The notes beneath the pieces were generated by a model. It was not told the origin of the DNA. It worked only from the letters and a program-made list of their open reading frames with translations, and made no database searches. Made by a program: the position numbers and the translations under genes. Source: JARRPM01 sp963765545 (GTDB lineage: Bacteria; Pseudomonadota; Gammaproteobacteria; Pseudomonadales; Halieaceae). Taken from it: a stretch of DNA of 64,000 bases. The DNA is taken from NCBI GenBank assembly GCA_963765545.1, contig CAVXWW010000007.1:49716-113715 (forward strand), given 5' to 3'. Of this stretch, positions 1 to 9,351 are shown one piece after another (the stretch's first letter is position 1; each line of letters opens with the position of its first letter).

Positions 1-402
1 GAACAGTGGGACTGGATGTTCAAGATCAACGTGGACACCATGCGCAATGCCACCATGGGTGCGGTTCCTCTACTGCTGACACACGGTGGTGGCGCCATCG
101 TTAATATCGGCGCGTTGGGCGCGCTGTCAGGCCAGGCGTCCATGAGCGCCTATTGCTGCGCGAAATCCTCTGTCATGAAGTTGACCGAAAGCCTGTCAGA
201 AGAGCTCAAGCACAAGGGAATCGCGGTTAATGCTGTATTGCCCAGCATTATCGACACTCCACCCAACAGAGAGGGCATGCCCGATGCCGACTTCTCGCAG
301 TGGGTATCGCCGGCGCAACTGGCCGAGGTGATTTGCTTTCTCGCATCCGGTGCTTCCGGCGCAATTCACGGCGCGCTCATTCCGGTGAAGGGTTTGGTGT
401 AG
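1..402 (+). CDS. Short-chain dehydrogenase/reductase, C-terminal part (5' end outside window)
   Basis: The reading frame is open from base 1, so the N-terminal nucleotide-binding half lies upstream of the window. The visible 133 residues show the C-terminal half of a classical SDR. An Asn-containing helix (KINVDT) is followed by GGAIVNIGALGA, the catalytic region S...YCCAK with Tyr and Lys in YxxxK spacing, and then the substrate loop (NAVLPSIIDTPPNR). The last strand carries the usual C-terminal GxxxPVxG. It should be a cytoplasmic NAD(P)-dependent oxidoreductase; the substrate cannot be told. The family call is secure, the function is not. Confidence 0.85.
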   Translation, partial: EQWDWMFKINVDTMRNATMGAVPLLLTHGGGAIVNIGALGALSGQASMSAYCCAKSSVMKLTESLSEELKHKGIAVNAVLPSIIDTPPNREGMPDADFSQWVSPAQLAEVICFLASGASGAIHGALIPVKGLV

Positions 403-578
403 CCGTGTGGCGCACACGGGATGTTACCCGCGCGGGATACTCAATCTTGCCCAGCTCGCGGCAATGAGACTGAACGGGGCCAAATACGGTATAAAGGGCG
501 TTCTTTTAAATGACGCCGAATCGCCCGCTAGCTGGATTACCCCGGCGTCACGGTAGGCAAGTGGCTCCAGGGAAGCGA

Positions 579-1799
579 ATGGCTGACAGGAAAAAAGTAC
601 TCATCATCGGTGCCAATTTTGCAGGTCTCGCCTGCGCCATGAAGTTGTCCTCACGCTTTGCGGTGACGGTGATAGACGCTGCGCCCCACTTTGAATTCCT
701 GCCGAATATCCACGAACTGCTGTCCGGGGTAAAAACCGCCGAACTGTTGCGCCTGCCCCGGGCGCGAATCCTGCATCGCCTGGGGCACCATTTTGTTGAA
801 GATACGGTTACCGGCATTGATGCCAACGGTGGGTTCGTCAGTACTGCTGGGGGCGAGACTTTCGATTTTGATGCCTGCGTGGTCGCCGTGGGCGGCGTCA
901 ACAATACCTATGGCCTGCCGGGTGTCGAGCAGTTCACCCTGCCATTCAAGACCGCCCATGAATGTGCTCTCATTGGCAGCCGACTGGGAGAGCTGGTCGA
1001 GACTGGCAAAAGCAAGTCCGTCGTCATAGTCGGTGGCGGACTGGAAGGCGTCGAGGCGCTGGGCGAGATTCTGCGACGATACAGGCACTGCCCGGACCTC
1101 TCCCTGCACCTGGTTGAAGGCAGCAACACACTGCTACCGGGCAGGGCCCCAGCACTGGGCAGGGAGATTCGGCGCAGGTGTGGTTCGTACCCGGTCACCT
1201 TTCATATGGGGGACCAGGTGAAAGCCGTCACAAAAACCCGGGTCAAACTCGCTTCCGGCAAGTCGCTGAAGGCCGACCTGGCTCTCTGGACCGGAGGGGC
1301 CGCCCCCGCACCTTTGCTGTTCGCAAGCGGCCTGTCCCAGCGCAGGGACGCCTGGGCTGCGGTAGACGCGTCGCTGCAAAGCCAGGCGTTTGCCAATGTT
1401 TTTGTCATTGGCGATGCAGCCAGCCCGCCATTTGAAGTGAGCAAGCAGGCCTACCATGCCTTGGACATGGGGGCTCATGCTGCGGGGAACGTGCAGCGTT
1501 TCCTGGCCGGCTCATCATTACGGCCATTCAAACCGGGGCCCGAGATCAGCCTGATCTCCCTGGGTGATATCGATACCTACCTCGTGCTCGGCGAGCGGGT
1601 TTTCGCCGGCCCTGCGCTTGCCCCGGCGAAAGAGTTGATCTTCCAGGCCAATATGGCGAGGCTGGACCCTCCGCTCCACTTGCCAGCGGCGATGGAGCTA
1701 CAGGCACGCTACTGGCAGGGCATCCGCGAGCTGGCGCTGCCATTGCTGTGGCCGCCCCTCTCCTGGATACGCCGGGCCAGGCTGCGCAAGCTGGCCTGA
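579..1799 (+). CDS. NAD(P)/FAD-dependent oxidoreductase, NDH-2-like
   Basis: A flavoprotein of the type II NADH dehydrogenase / pyridine nucleotide-disulfide oxidoreductase family, about 406 residues. The FAD dinucleotide-binding motif VLIIGANFAG begins at about residue 6, a second (NAD) motif VVIVGGGLEG lies near residue 150, and the C-terminal FAD-contact motif VFVIGDAA is near residue 275. The ATG at 579 is preferred over an in-frame ATG at 510 because it places the first beta strand at the N-terminus and has a purine-rich stretch just upstream. There is no signal peptide. A short C-terminal amphipathic or hydrophobic segment rich in Pro, Leu and Trp could contact the membrane. The likely reaction is NAD(P)H oxidation with a quinone or other acceptor. 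It precedes the MFS gene by 64 bp on the same strand. Confidence 0.8.
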   Translation: MADRKKVLIIGANFAGLACAMKLSSRFAVTVIDAAPHFEFLPNIHELLSGVKTAELLRLPRARILHRLGHHFVEDTVTGIDANGGFVSTAGGETFDFDACVVAVGGVNNTYGLPGVEQFTLPFKTAHECALIGSRLGELVETGKSKSVVIVGGGLEGVEALGEILRRYRHCPDLSLHLVEGSNTLLPGRAPALGREIRRRCGSYPVTFHMGDQVKAVTKTRVKLASGKSLKADLALWTGGAAPAPLLFASGLSQRRDAWAAVDASLQSQAFANVFVIGDAASPPFEVSKQAYHALDMGAHAAGNVQRFLAGSSLRPFKPGPEISLISLGDIDTYLVLGERVFAGPALAPAKELIFQANMARLDPPLHLPAAMELQARYWQGIRELALPLLWPPLSWIRRARLRKLA

Positions 1800-1863
1800 A
1801 CCCGCTGACAAAACGCGACGCGCTGCGCGCACAAGAGGCCACGGCAACACGGGAGGCACGCAC

Positions 1864-3366
1864 TTGAACGACCCCAGCCGGCTGGAGATAGAGGCGACGG
1901 ATCTGGCTCTCAATGCCGTTCCTCATCGTTACACGCGCACGGCACGCCCTCGCCCGCTGGGTTTTGCGACCAAGCTCAGCCAGGGCATGGGCGCTATACC
2001 GGATACCATAAAGAACTGGGTGTTCAATACCTTCGCGCTGCTGTTCTACAACCAGATCCTGGGTGTCGACCCACTTATGGTCTCTGTGGCGCTCGCGTTC
2101 GCCATGGTGTTCGACGCGATCACCGACCCCATGGTCGCAACACTCTCGGACAATCTGAGCACGCGCTGGGGACGTCGTCACCCCCTGATGCTGATCGCCG
2201 CTCTGCCCCTGGGTATCTGCCTGTTCGCGGTATTCGCTCCGCCGGCGGGCCTCACTCATACCGCCCTGGTCCTTTGGCTGACCACCTTCACGGTGCTCAC
2301 CCGCGGCTTCATGACCTTGTACTTTGTGCCCTGGGCGGCCATCGCCGCTGAGCTCTCCGATGATTATCACGAGCGCACCTCTGTGATGGCCTATCGCTAC
2401 GCCGTCGGCTGGACCATAGGGGTGTCATTCCCGGTGATCACCTATACTTTTTTCATGGCAGCAACGCCCGAGTATCCTGTGGGCCAGCTCAATCCTGCCG
2501 GCTATCCGGCCATGGCGATGCTCGCCGGCACACTGATGGCAACGGGCGCGCTGGCGACCACGCTGCTCACGTGGAAGGAGATCCCCTATCTTCGCCAACA
2601 CACCAGCGCACCACCCTCCTTCGGCCTGCTGCAGACCTTGCATGAGTTGCAAGACGCCCTGCGGAATCCCCAGTTCGCCCTTATATTTGTGATCATTCTG
2701 ATAAGCGGCGCCATTACCGGAACAACCGTCAACATCGGCATCTACATGTCGACGTTCTTCTGGGGGCTTTCCAGCGAAGACCTGCGCTGGTTCGCCCTGT
2801 CAGCGGCGGGCGCCGTGGCCGCATTTCCGGTCGTCGCCGGCATCCAGCGGCGCTGGGACAAGCGCAGCATCCTGCTCACCTGCGCCATCCTCTCCGTCAC
2901 CGAAGGTATTCTCCTGGTGAACCTGCGCTTCCTGGGCCTGCTGCCTGAGAATGGCGAGCCCCTGCTGCTGGCGATCCTGGTAATCGCAGGGGTGATCACC
3001 TCCAGCCTTGCCGTGGTACAGGGTGTAATCGGCGCCTCCATCATCGCTGACCTGGCGGACGAACATGAGCTGCGCACCGGCGCCCGCCAGGAGGGCATGT
3101 TCTTTGCGGCGGTATCCTTCTCCGGCAAGGCCGTGTCGGGGCTGGGTACCATGCTGGGTGGCTTGATCCTGTCCCTGATCGCCTTTCCCACCAGCCTCCC
3201 ACCTGGTGCAGTGCCCGCCGACAAGATCCTCCACCTGGGCATCGTGGTTGGCGTGCTGATACCCCTGCTGCACTTCATTCCCATCAGCCTGATCCCTCGC
3301 TATCGCATCACCCGGGCCAGGCACGAGGAAATCCGGGCCGCACTAGAGGCGCGGCGCGGTTTATGA
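1864..3366 (+). CDS. MFS transporter, GPH (glycoside-pentoside-hexuronide:cation symporter) type
   Basis: A 500-residue integral membrane protein with about twelve hydrophobic segments. The loop after the second to third segment carries the GPH hallmark: DAITDP followed by the RWGRRHPLM stretch. The start is TTG at 1864, supported by a GGGAGG ribosome site about 8 bases upstream; the first internal ATG (residue 42) would remove the start of the conserved domain. Family members co-transport sugars or related solutes with H+ or Na+ across the inner membrane. Nothing in the context fixes the substrate; the neighbouring flavoprotein and amidohydrolase do not suggest a sugar operon. Confidence 0.85.
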   Translation: MNDPSRLEIEATDLALNAVPHRYTRTARPRPLGFATKLSQGMGAIPDTIKNWVFNTFALLFYNQILGVDPLMVSVALAFAMVFDAITDPMVATLSDNLSTRWGRRHPLMLIAALPLGICLFAVFAPPAGLTHTALVLWLTTFTVLTRGFMTLYFVPWAAIAAELSDDYHERTSVMAYRYAVGWTIGVSFPVITYTFFMAATPEYPVGQLNPAGYPAMAMLAGTLMATGALATTLLTWKEIPYLRQHTSAPPSFGLLQTLHELQDALRNPQFALIFVIILISGAITGTTVNIGIYMSTFFWGLSSEDLRWFALSAAGAVAAFPVVAGIQRRWDKRSILLTCAILSVTEGILLVNLRFLGLLPENGEPLLLAILVIAGVITSSLAVVQGVIGASIIADLADEHELRTGARQEGMFFAAVSFSGKAVSGLGTMLGGLILSLIAFPTSLPPGAVPADKILHLGIVVGVLIPLLHFIPISLIPRYRITRARHEEIRAALEARRGL

Positions 3367-3419
3367 GGTCTTCATGAACATGCCTGTTCGGACGGAGAGT
3401 GCCGGCATCATAGCTGCAG

Positions 3420-3500
3420 GGCTCATGGGCCTGAATGCCGTTCATTGGAAATGACACTGTGATCCAGGCATACTCGCCGGTTACTGCCAGTGATTCTCTC
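3420..3500 (-). pseudogene. Short remnant of an integrase-core transposase C-terminus
   Basis: Read on the minus strand, this stretch translates to ERITGSNRRVCLDHSVISNERH. It closely resembles the ERVIGSIRRECLDHVIVLNERH segment of the broken transposase at 12491-13223. Only about 27 codons remain, without start or stop, so this is a footprint of an old insertion between the MFS gene and the amidohydrolase. Confidence 0.55.
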
Positions 3501-3567
3501 CCGGTAAAGAACGACATTGCGATAGCCAAAACGCCCAATAGCGGAATAAAAACCAAGAGGGTTCACC

Positions 3568-5430
3568 ATGCGCTCTATCCTTGCACCAATTTTAGCTCTC
3601 ACCTCATTTGCTATTGCGGACCCTGCGATTACGCAGGAACTGGCCGACACCATTTACTCTGGAGGCCCGATCCTGACGATCAACGATGACCAACCAACCG
3701 CAGAAGCAGTTGCCGTTAAAGGCGGCAGAATTATCGCCGTGGGTTCTGTCGCGAGTCTTCAGGTGCACCAGGGCGAGCAGACTAAAACCTTCAACCTGGA
3801 CGGGCGAACAATGCTTCCAGGTTTTGTGGACAGCCATGGTCACGTTTTGATGGGAGGCTTACAGGCACTTTCAGCCAACATACTGCCTCCTCCAGATGGA
3901 GGTGTGGATAGCATCGCCAACCTGCAGGCAACTTTGTTGGACTGGGTTGATGAGAACGCCAAAGTGGTTGATAGAGTAGAGATGATCATTGGATTCGGCT
4001 ATGACAACGCACAGTTGGCGGAGCTGAGACACCCCACCCGGGAGGACCTGGATGCCGTTTCAACAGATGTACCCCTGGTTATCGTCCATCAGTCGGGTCA
4101 CATCGGTGTAGCAAATTCAAAGGCCCTTGAAGCTGCCGGTATTACTGCTGAATCCGTAGCGCCACCCGGAGGGGTGATCCGTCGGGATAAGAACGGCGAG
4201 CCAAACGGTGTGCTTGAAGAGTATGCCTTTTTTGCAGTAATTGTTCCCCTGCTGGGCAACCTCGGTGAAGAAGCTCTCTTAGCTTTCGCGCAAGCCGGAA
4301 GCGAGCTGTGGGCCAGCTACGGTTACACCACAGGGCAAGATGGCCGCTCCTCGGCAGCGGTAGTCGACGCCCTGAAGAAAGTGGGTGCCAAGGGCGAATT
4401 GCCGATTGACGTCGTTGCCTACCCTGATGTGCTGGAAGCGAAAGAGTATATCGCCGACAACATATCCCGTGATTACACAGATCGTGTCAGAGTCGGCGGC
4501 TGCAAGCTTACCATCGACGGCTCCCCTCAAGGCTTTACCGCCCTGCGTGACCGCCCTTACTACGATCCGGTGGGCGATTATCCAGCAGGGTACGCTGGCT
4601 TTGCTTCCATTTCGATGGAGCAGGCCCAAGACGCGGTGAATTGGTGTTATGAAAACGGGTTTCAAATTCTCACACACTCAAACGGAGAGGGAGCATCGGA
4701 TATGCTTATCGCGGCGCTAAGTACCGCGCAGGACAAGTATGGCGACCCCGGAAATCGGCCAGTACTGATACACGGCCAATTCTTGCGTGAGGATCAGGTC
4801 GATAGCTATCAGCGTCTGGGCGTATTTCCGTCTCTGTTCCCGATGCATACCTTTTATTGGGGCGATTGGCACCGTGACCACACCGTTGGCCCGGTAAAGG
4901 CGGAAAACATCTCACCAACGGGCTGGGTCAAGAAGCGCGGAATGATGTTCGGAACCCACCACGACGCCCCTGTAGCGCTTCCCAACAGTATGCGCATACT
5001 GGCCGCGACTGTTACCCGCCGTACTCGTTCAGGGGATATCCTGGGGCCACACCAGCGCGTTGACGTGCTGACAGCGCTGAAAGCGATGACAATCTGGCCA
5101 GCATGGCAACATTTCGAAGAGGATGACAAGGGCTCAATCGAGGCGGGGAAAATCGCGGATTTCGTGATCGTGTCGGATGACCCAACCGCGATCAACCCGG
5201 AAACACTGGCAGAATTGCAAGTCCTTGTGACGGTAAAGGAAGACAAGGTCATTTTCGAAACCGAAAAAGGTCAAGGAGAGAGCACCCGGCACTACTCGCC
5301 CTTGTTTAACGACCCGGCTGTCGCCCATGCCTTCATGCATGCGATCTACGAGGGAATAGATCTCCGGCACCAAGGGGCAGCAAAAGGCGTCAAAATGGTT
5401 TCACACACCGGGCATTCGAAGCCTATCTAA
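3568..5430 (+). CDS. Secreted amidohydrolase, YtcJ-like (amidohydrolase family 3)
   Basis: A 620-residue metal-dependent hydrolase. An N-terminal hydrophobic segment ending near residue 22 looks like a cleavable signal peptide, so export to the periplasm is likely. The amidohydrolase beta-sandwich starts with NDDQPTAEAVAVKGGRIIAVGS. The metal-binding HxH is in LPGFVDSHGH at residues 90 and 92. A central KLTIDGSPQGFTA stretch matches the YtcJ subgroup, and further metal ligands follow in ILTHSNGEG and LIHGQ. The C-terminal DKGSIEAGKIADFVIVSDDP is the usual end of the composite domain. Substrates in this subgroup are mostly uncharacterised amides or formamides. Confidence 0.85.
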   Translation: MRSILAPILALTSFAIADPAITQELADTIYSGGPILTINDDQPTAEAVAVKGGRIIAVGSVASLQVHQGEQTKTFNLDGRTMLPGFVDSHGHVLMGGLQALSANILPPPDGGVDSIANLQATLLDWVDENAKVVDRVEMIIGFGYDNAQLAELRHPTREDLDAVSTDVPLVIVHQSGHIGVANSKALEAAGITAESVAPPGGVIRRDKNGEPNGVLEEYAFFAVIVPLLGNLGEEALLAFAQAGSELWASYGYTTGQDGRSSAAVVDALKKVGAKGELPIDVVAYPDVLEAKEYIADNISRDYTDRVRVGGCKLTIDGSPQGFTALRDRPYYDPVGDYPAGYAGFASISMEQAQDAVNWCYENGFQILTHSNGEGASDMLIAALSTAQDKYGDPGNRPVLIHGQFLREDQVDSYQRLGVFPSLFPMHTFYWGDWHRDHTVGPVKAENISPTGWVKKRGMMFGTHHDAPVALPNSMRILAATVTRRTRSGDILGPHQRVDVLTALKAMTIWPAWQHFEEDDKGSIEAGKIADFVIVSDDPTAINPETLAELQVLVTVKEDKVIFETEKGQGESTRHYSPLFNDPAVAHAFMHAIYEGIDLRHQGAAKGVKMVSHTGHSKPI

Positions 5431-5510
5431 AGTGCGGTCGCCTCGAACACGGATTCCTCCGGGTACGCTGCGACAAATGCCACATCGAACAGCGCGTTCG
5501 CTTAATACTG

Positions 5511-7259
5511 CTACCGGGCGGGCGGTAAGGTACCGACTCTACCCTCCCGGCGAGAGTCTGAGCCGCCCACGAGCGAGTCACCCTCGATCAGGATGATGTT
5601 CAACCCTGAGTTCTCACCCTTGCGCTCCTCAACCGGATAGCCGCGGCTTTCGAGCATATCGGCAATGTCCTGGCCTGATTCCGATGCCACCTCTACCCGG
5701 ACCGTTTCACCGCGGGCAATAATGTTCGGGTAGTCTGCCGCCTCCTGCGGTGTCATACCCCAGTCCAGTATGCCCACCAGCGACTTGAATACGTAGGCAG
5801 GAATGGAATTGCCCCCAGGAGAGCCAGTGACCAATAACAACTCGCCCTCAGCGTCAAACACCATAATTGGAGACATGGAAGACCGCGGTCGCTTGCGCGG
5901 CGCGACAGCATTGGCCTGCGGGGGCTGGTCGGCGCTGTACTCGCGAGCAAAATCCGTCATTTCGTTGTTCAGCAGAAACCCCGCTGCCCAGCGTCCTGAC
6001 CCGAAGGGCGCCTCGACCGTAGCCGTCATCGACACCGCGTTGCCCTCGCTGTCAACAATCGACAAGTGCGAGGTACCCGGCACTTCGCCGGTAGTATCTA
6101 CGCCGCGCATCACTGCCACCTCACCATTGGCAGCTAGCAGCTCACCGTGCACAGGGGCGGCATCTGGAGCAAAGCGTTCACTGCTGCGCTGGCGCAAATA
6201 TGCCGGCGACAGCAGCTGCGGCAGCGGTACCGTTACAAAATCCGGGTCGCCGTAATAATGGTCGCGATCTGCGTAAGCCAGCCGCTGGGCATCGACGAAT
6301 GCCTGCAGTTGCAGATCGCGCTCCATGTCTGGCTGGGTAAACTGGTCGTAATAGGCCAGCATCATAATCTGGGCAGTGGCTGAGGATGGCGCCACCGGCG
6401 CGCACACACGCCACTCACGGAAAGGCTCGCACAGCACGCCCCGATCACGGGTGCGGTACTCGGCAAGATCCTCCAGCGAAAGCTTCCCCGGGTTGGGCTC
6501 CGCCCTGGCCTGCTTTACCATCGCCGCGGCGACAGCTCCCTCATAAAACGCCGTGCGGCCTTCCTCTGCGATTCGTGACAGTGTCGCCGCATACTCCGGG
6601 TTCTTCAGTAGCTGCCCCGCCTGCAATGGCTTGCCCTGCGGGTAGAAATAGGCCGCCGCGCCAGGGTTTTCATCCAAGCGGCCAAGCTCGGCAATACGCG
6701 GCAGAAAACCCGCAAAGCGTGGCGATACCTCAAAGCCATCGCGAGCCAGCTCTATAGCCGGTTGTAGCAGCGTGGCCAGGGGAAGCTTGCCGTATTGGCG
6801 GTGTGTGTCCTCGTAGAGCGCGACCACGCCGGGCACGCCAATCGACATCCCCCCCTGCCAGACGTCCATAAAGCCCATTGCCTCGCCATCACGCATAAAC
6901 ATATCCGGCGTGGCGCCTGCCGGGGCGACTTCGCGCCCGTCGTGAAAGACCAGGCTGTCCTGGTCTCGCTGGTACACCATCATGAAGGCGCCGCCACCCA
7001 GGCCCGAGCTTTGCGGTTCCACCAACCCGAGCACGGCGTGCGCGGCAATGGCAGCGTCAACCGCGTGCCCTCCTGCGCGCAAGACATCCATGGCGGCATT
7101 GACCGCATGAGGGTTGGCGGCGGTAGCCATGGCGCCGGCCTTCCAGGGCGTTTTGGCAGCCTCGCCCGGTCCATTGCCCGTCCCTGTGGTGCAGGCAGTA
7201 GTGAGAAAAAGGGCAAACAGCCCGCAGGAGAATGCGGGCAAGAAACGAAGCAAAGGCAT
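5511..7259 (-). CDS. ggt: Gamma-glutamyltransferase, lipoprotein form
   Basis: A 582-residue member of the Ntn-hydrolase gamma-glutamyltranspeptidase family, which cleaves or transfers the gamma-glutamyl group of glutathione and related amides. The N-terminus has a hydrophobic stretch ending in a lipobox (LTTAC, Cys23), so it is probably a periplasmic lipoprotein. The large-subunit segment contains RAGGHAVDAAIAA and SSGLGGGAFM. The autoprocessing nucleophile is Thr396 in GTSHLS, which becomes the first residue of the small subunit. The GSPGG substrate loop is present near residue 490. It is convergent with the amidohydrolase. A second, unprocessed-looking family member sits at 10789. Confidence 0.9.
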   Translation of the reverse strand: MPLLRFLPAFSCGLFALFLTTACTTGTGNGPGEAAKTPWKAGAMATAANPHAVNAAMDVLRAGGHAVDAAIAAHAVLGLVEPQSSGLGGGAFMMVYQRDQDSLVFHDGREVAPAGATPDMFMRDGEAMGFMDVWQGGMSIGVPGVVALYEDTHRQYGKLPLATLLQPAIELARDGFEVSPRFAGFLPRIAELGRLDENPGAAAYFYPQGKPLQAGQLLKNPEYAATLSRIAEEGRTAFYEGAVAAAMVKQARAEPNPGKLSLEDLAEYRTRDRGVLCEPFREWRVCAPVAPSSATAQIMMLAYYDQFTQPDMERDLQLQAFVDAQRLAYADRDHYYGDPDFVTVPLPQLLSPAYLRQRSSERFAPDAAPVHGELLAANGEVAVMRGVDTTGEVPGTSHLSIVDSEGNAVSMTATVEAPFGSGRWAAGFLLNNEMTDFAREYSADQPPQANAVAPRKRPRSSMSPIMVFDAEGELLLVTGSPGGNSIPAYVFKSLVGILDWGMTPQEAADYPNIIARGETVRVEVASESGQDIADMLESRGYPVEERKGENSGLNIILIEGDSLVGGSDSRREGRVGTLPPAR

Positions 7260-7456
7260 AAGCGGATCCGCTACTTGAAAATGCCATTAAAACAGAATGG
7301 GGCATAGCCTGAACAGCGCGACATTGCCGAAATGCAGGTGAATCAAATAAATGCAGCACCCTTCAGGCAGGCGTCACCTGGCGAATCTCAGGCTGTTCCG
7401 GCCATTATCCCCACAGCGGCATCCACCTCCTGCCATGGATAGGCGTCGGGAAGTTC

Positions 7457-7510
7457 GGGGACAGTTTACTTAACTCCTCTTACCCTGATCGAGATGAGTA
7501 AACTGTCCCA
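7457..7510. repeat. Palindromic REP/MITE-like repeat, copy 1
   Basis: A 54-bp element with near-perfect inverted ends: GGGACAGTTTACT on one side and AGTAAACTGTCCC on the other, around an AT/C-rich centre. A second copy lies at 8316-8366 in the same orientation. Elements ending in GGGACAGTTTACT are characteristic of small non-autonomous repeats linked to Y1 (REP-associated) transposases; that assignment is from memory of the family. The rest of 7260-7736 shows no coding sequence. Confidence 0.75.
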
Positions 7511-7739
7511 AAAATCCCAAATATTTCTGACCCCAAAGATTATTCGCGCTGCCGCGCCCCAAAAAGGGCGGCGAAAGTCATGACGCTGGCGCTTCGAGCC
7601 ATGTAATGGACTGACGGCAAATGGAACAATGGATTCAATGAAGGATAATCGAAGTTTGATGCGGCTGAGGGAACTTTCGGCTGTTCATAAGCAATCCATC
7701 CCGGCGACGGGGATAATATAAGAACCGGAGGTAGATGTT

Positions 7740-8276
7740 TTGGCTATCGAATTCAAGTTGTCACGGGATTCTGAGCTGTTGAAGCAGTACTATGAGTTGC
7801 GCCAGCATTGTTATCGCGAGGAGTTGGCTATCCCCGATTTTGACGGATCCGAGGATATTGATGACCAGCGCGGACGCATTCTGCTCGCTGTCGATAACGG
7901 TCGATGTGTCGGTGGTGCCCGGGTGTCACCGCGAGTTCACTTACCCAGCCAGGTCCGTAGGCTGAAGCTGAACCAAAATACTTGCTGTATGTGGGAGCGG
8001 TTCGTCTTCGCCCCCTCGGTCCGCTCTATGCAGCTTGTTCGTGATTTCTGTGGGCAGCTGATCGACGTCTCCCGCAGCATGGGTTACCAACACGCCCTGG
8101 TGCTGAGTTCCCTTGTCAACGCCCGGCTGTACCGCCAGTGTCACACCGCGGCAGGCGTTCCTTTTCGGATTCAGCGCCAGGTGCCGCATAGCGCCCAGGA
8201 AAGCTTTGCCGGATTGGAGCACTATCTTTCAATCGCTTACCTTGAGAGAAGCGAGCGCCAAACGATGGCCGCCTGA
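7740..8276 (+). CDS. GNAT-fold acyltransferase, LuxI/FeeM-like (N-acyl amino acid or autoinducer synthase type)
   Basis: A 178-residue cytoplasmic protein. The start is TTG at 7740, placed by a GGAGG site at 7727-7731; the nearby ATG at 7735 is in another frame. The layout matches the autoinducer-synthase/FeeM branch of acyltransferases: an N-terminal RQHCYREELAI segment, acidic DGSEDIDDQRG, then GGARVSPRVH, then a WERF motif near residue 84. These enzymes transfer acyl chains from acyl-ACP or acyl-CoA to amines such as S-adenosylmethionine or amino acids. PEP-CTERM/exosortase-associated acyltransferases look similar. The gene is bracketed by two palindromic repeats and has no operon partner, so it may have moved as a unit. 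Confidence 0.65.
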   Translation: MAIEFKLSRDSELLKQYYELRQHCYREELAIPDFDGSEDIDDQRGRILLAVDNGRCVGGARVSPRVHLPSQVRRLKLNQNTCCMWERFVFAPSVRSMQLVRDFCGQLIDVSRSMGYQHALVLSSLVNARLYRQCHTAAGVPFRIQRQVPHSAQESFAGLEHYLSIAYLERSERQTMAA

Positions 8277-8315
8277 TGTGCAAACTGGGCCCACCCTATA
8301 TCGACTGGGGTCCGC

Positions 8316-8366
8316 GGACAGTTCACTTAACTCCTCTTACCCTGACCGAGATGAGTAAACTGTCCC
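8316..8366. repeat. Palindromic REP/MITE-like repeat, copy 2
   Basis: Same element as at 7457-7510, with three or four base differences (for example GTTCACT for GTTTACT). It lies directly downstream of the acyltransferase and abuts the truncated end of the TIR-domain gene fragment. Confidence 0.75.
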
Positions 8367-8636
8367 CATAATCCCGGAGGCGGGCGAACAAATGGCAATC
8401 AGAAATTCGCTTCGCTCCAGGGCATCCTTGATCTCTTTGCCAAGGTCAGATGAACTGGCCAGATCATCCTGGTCTCTGAATACGGGTGTGAGCCGGGCGG
8501 GAGCAGGGCCGAGGTTGGTCGGTGTTGATACGATATCTGCGGGTGTGTGAAAAGACTCTATGGATTTATGCAGCCACTTCGCCCACTTCAGATCCTGATG
8601 GCTATAACTGATAAAAGCTCTGAAGCAAGTAGCCAT
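8367..8636 (-). pseudogene. TIR-domain protein, N-terminal fragment truncated by a repeat
   Basis: Starting at an ATG at 8636, the minus strand encodes about 90 residues of a TIR domain: FRAFISYSHQD (box 1), then HKSIESFHTPADIV, then LTPVFRDQDDLASSSDLGKEIKDAL, then LIAICSPAS. This is the bacterial TIR layout found in front of WD40/TPR or NACHT-type effector parts. The frame leaves homology exactly where the palindromic repeat begins at 8366, so the end of the TIR domain and any effector domain are lost. It is almost certainly non-functional. Confidence 0.75.
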
Positions 8637-8687
8637 TTGTACTCAGTACTCATACGGCACAGGGGACGAAGCGCTAGTATAGATAGT

Positions 8688-8926
8688 GCTGCTTGCTATT
8701 GATCTGAATGGTCCGGCACACCGGCGAAGACTTCGTCAATGTAAAAGGTATCACCATAACCTCGGTGCTTTCGTCTCAATCGGCGCGTATAAATGGCTCC
8801 GAATTTAATGCAGAGCCTGCCCCATGTTCGCCGATTCTATCAATATCGGTGCTTTAACTTGGCGAAACCCCAGACAGCGTAGGCAATGATGACCGGTGGG
8901 AATCTGTGGCGTTTATAGGTGTTCAT
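8688..8926 (-). pseudogene. IS6-family transposase, decayed N-terminal remnant
   Basis: The DNA follows the 5' half of the intact IS6 transposase at 19817-20500 closely enough to align by eye. It shares the initiating region (Met codon at 8926), the GGxGATGTCG...AAGTCTTC region and the sequence just outside the gene (AGCAATTTCGG). Multiple indels destroy the frame. The stretch from here to 9351 shows no other gene. Confidence 0.65.
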
Positions 8927-9351
8927 GGGCCGATCTTAGCAATTTCGGCCCATTAAGTTGGTGGGGACGGTTCATTACATTAATACCGCTGGGAAGGTGG
9001 GTAGCAGTTATGGACTAAAGTCGGCAGGTGTCACGGTTGACATCTGAATGGGCTTCGACTAAAACCTCAGGCTCTTCCAATAGTTAACAAAAGAGATCTC
9101 TGCATGTCACACTTTCGATCTCAGGTGTTATCTCCTCATTGAACAACGTCATAATCTGGCGACCAGGTTGGGTCAGTTTTAAGTGCAAATAGACAGCTCA
9201 ATGCTAGTTCTCACAATATTAGATTATGCCAGGTACTGGCACAGCACTAGAAGCCAGAGGACTGACATGCCATCAGACAGTCAGCAACAGTGAAGACCCT
9301 GTTTTCGACTACCAAACTATCCAGCATAACCATTATACAGGCGGGAAAATA

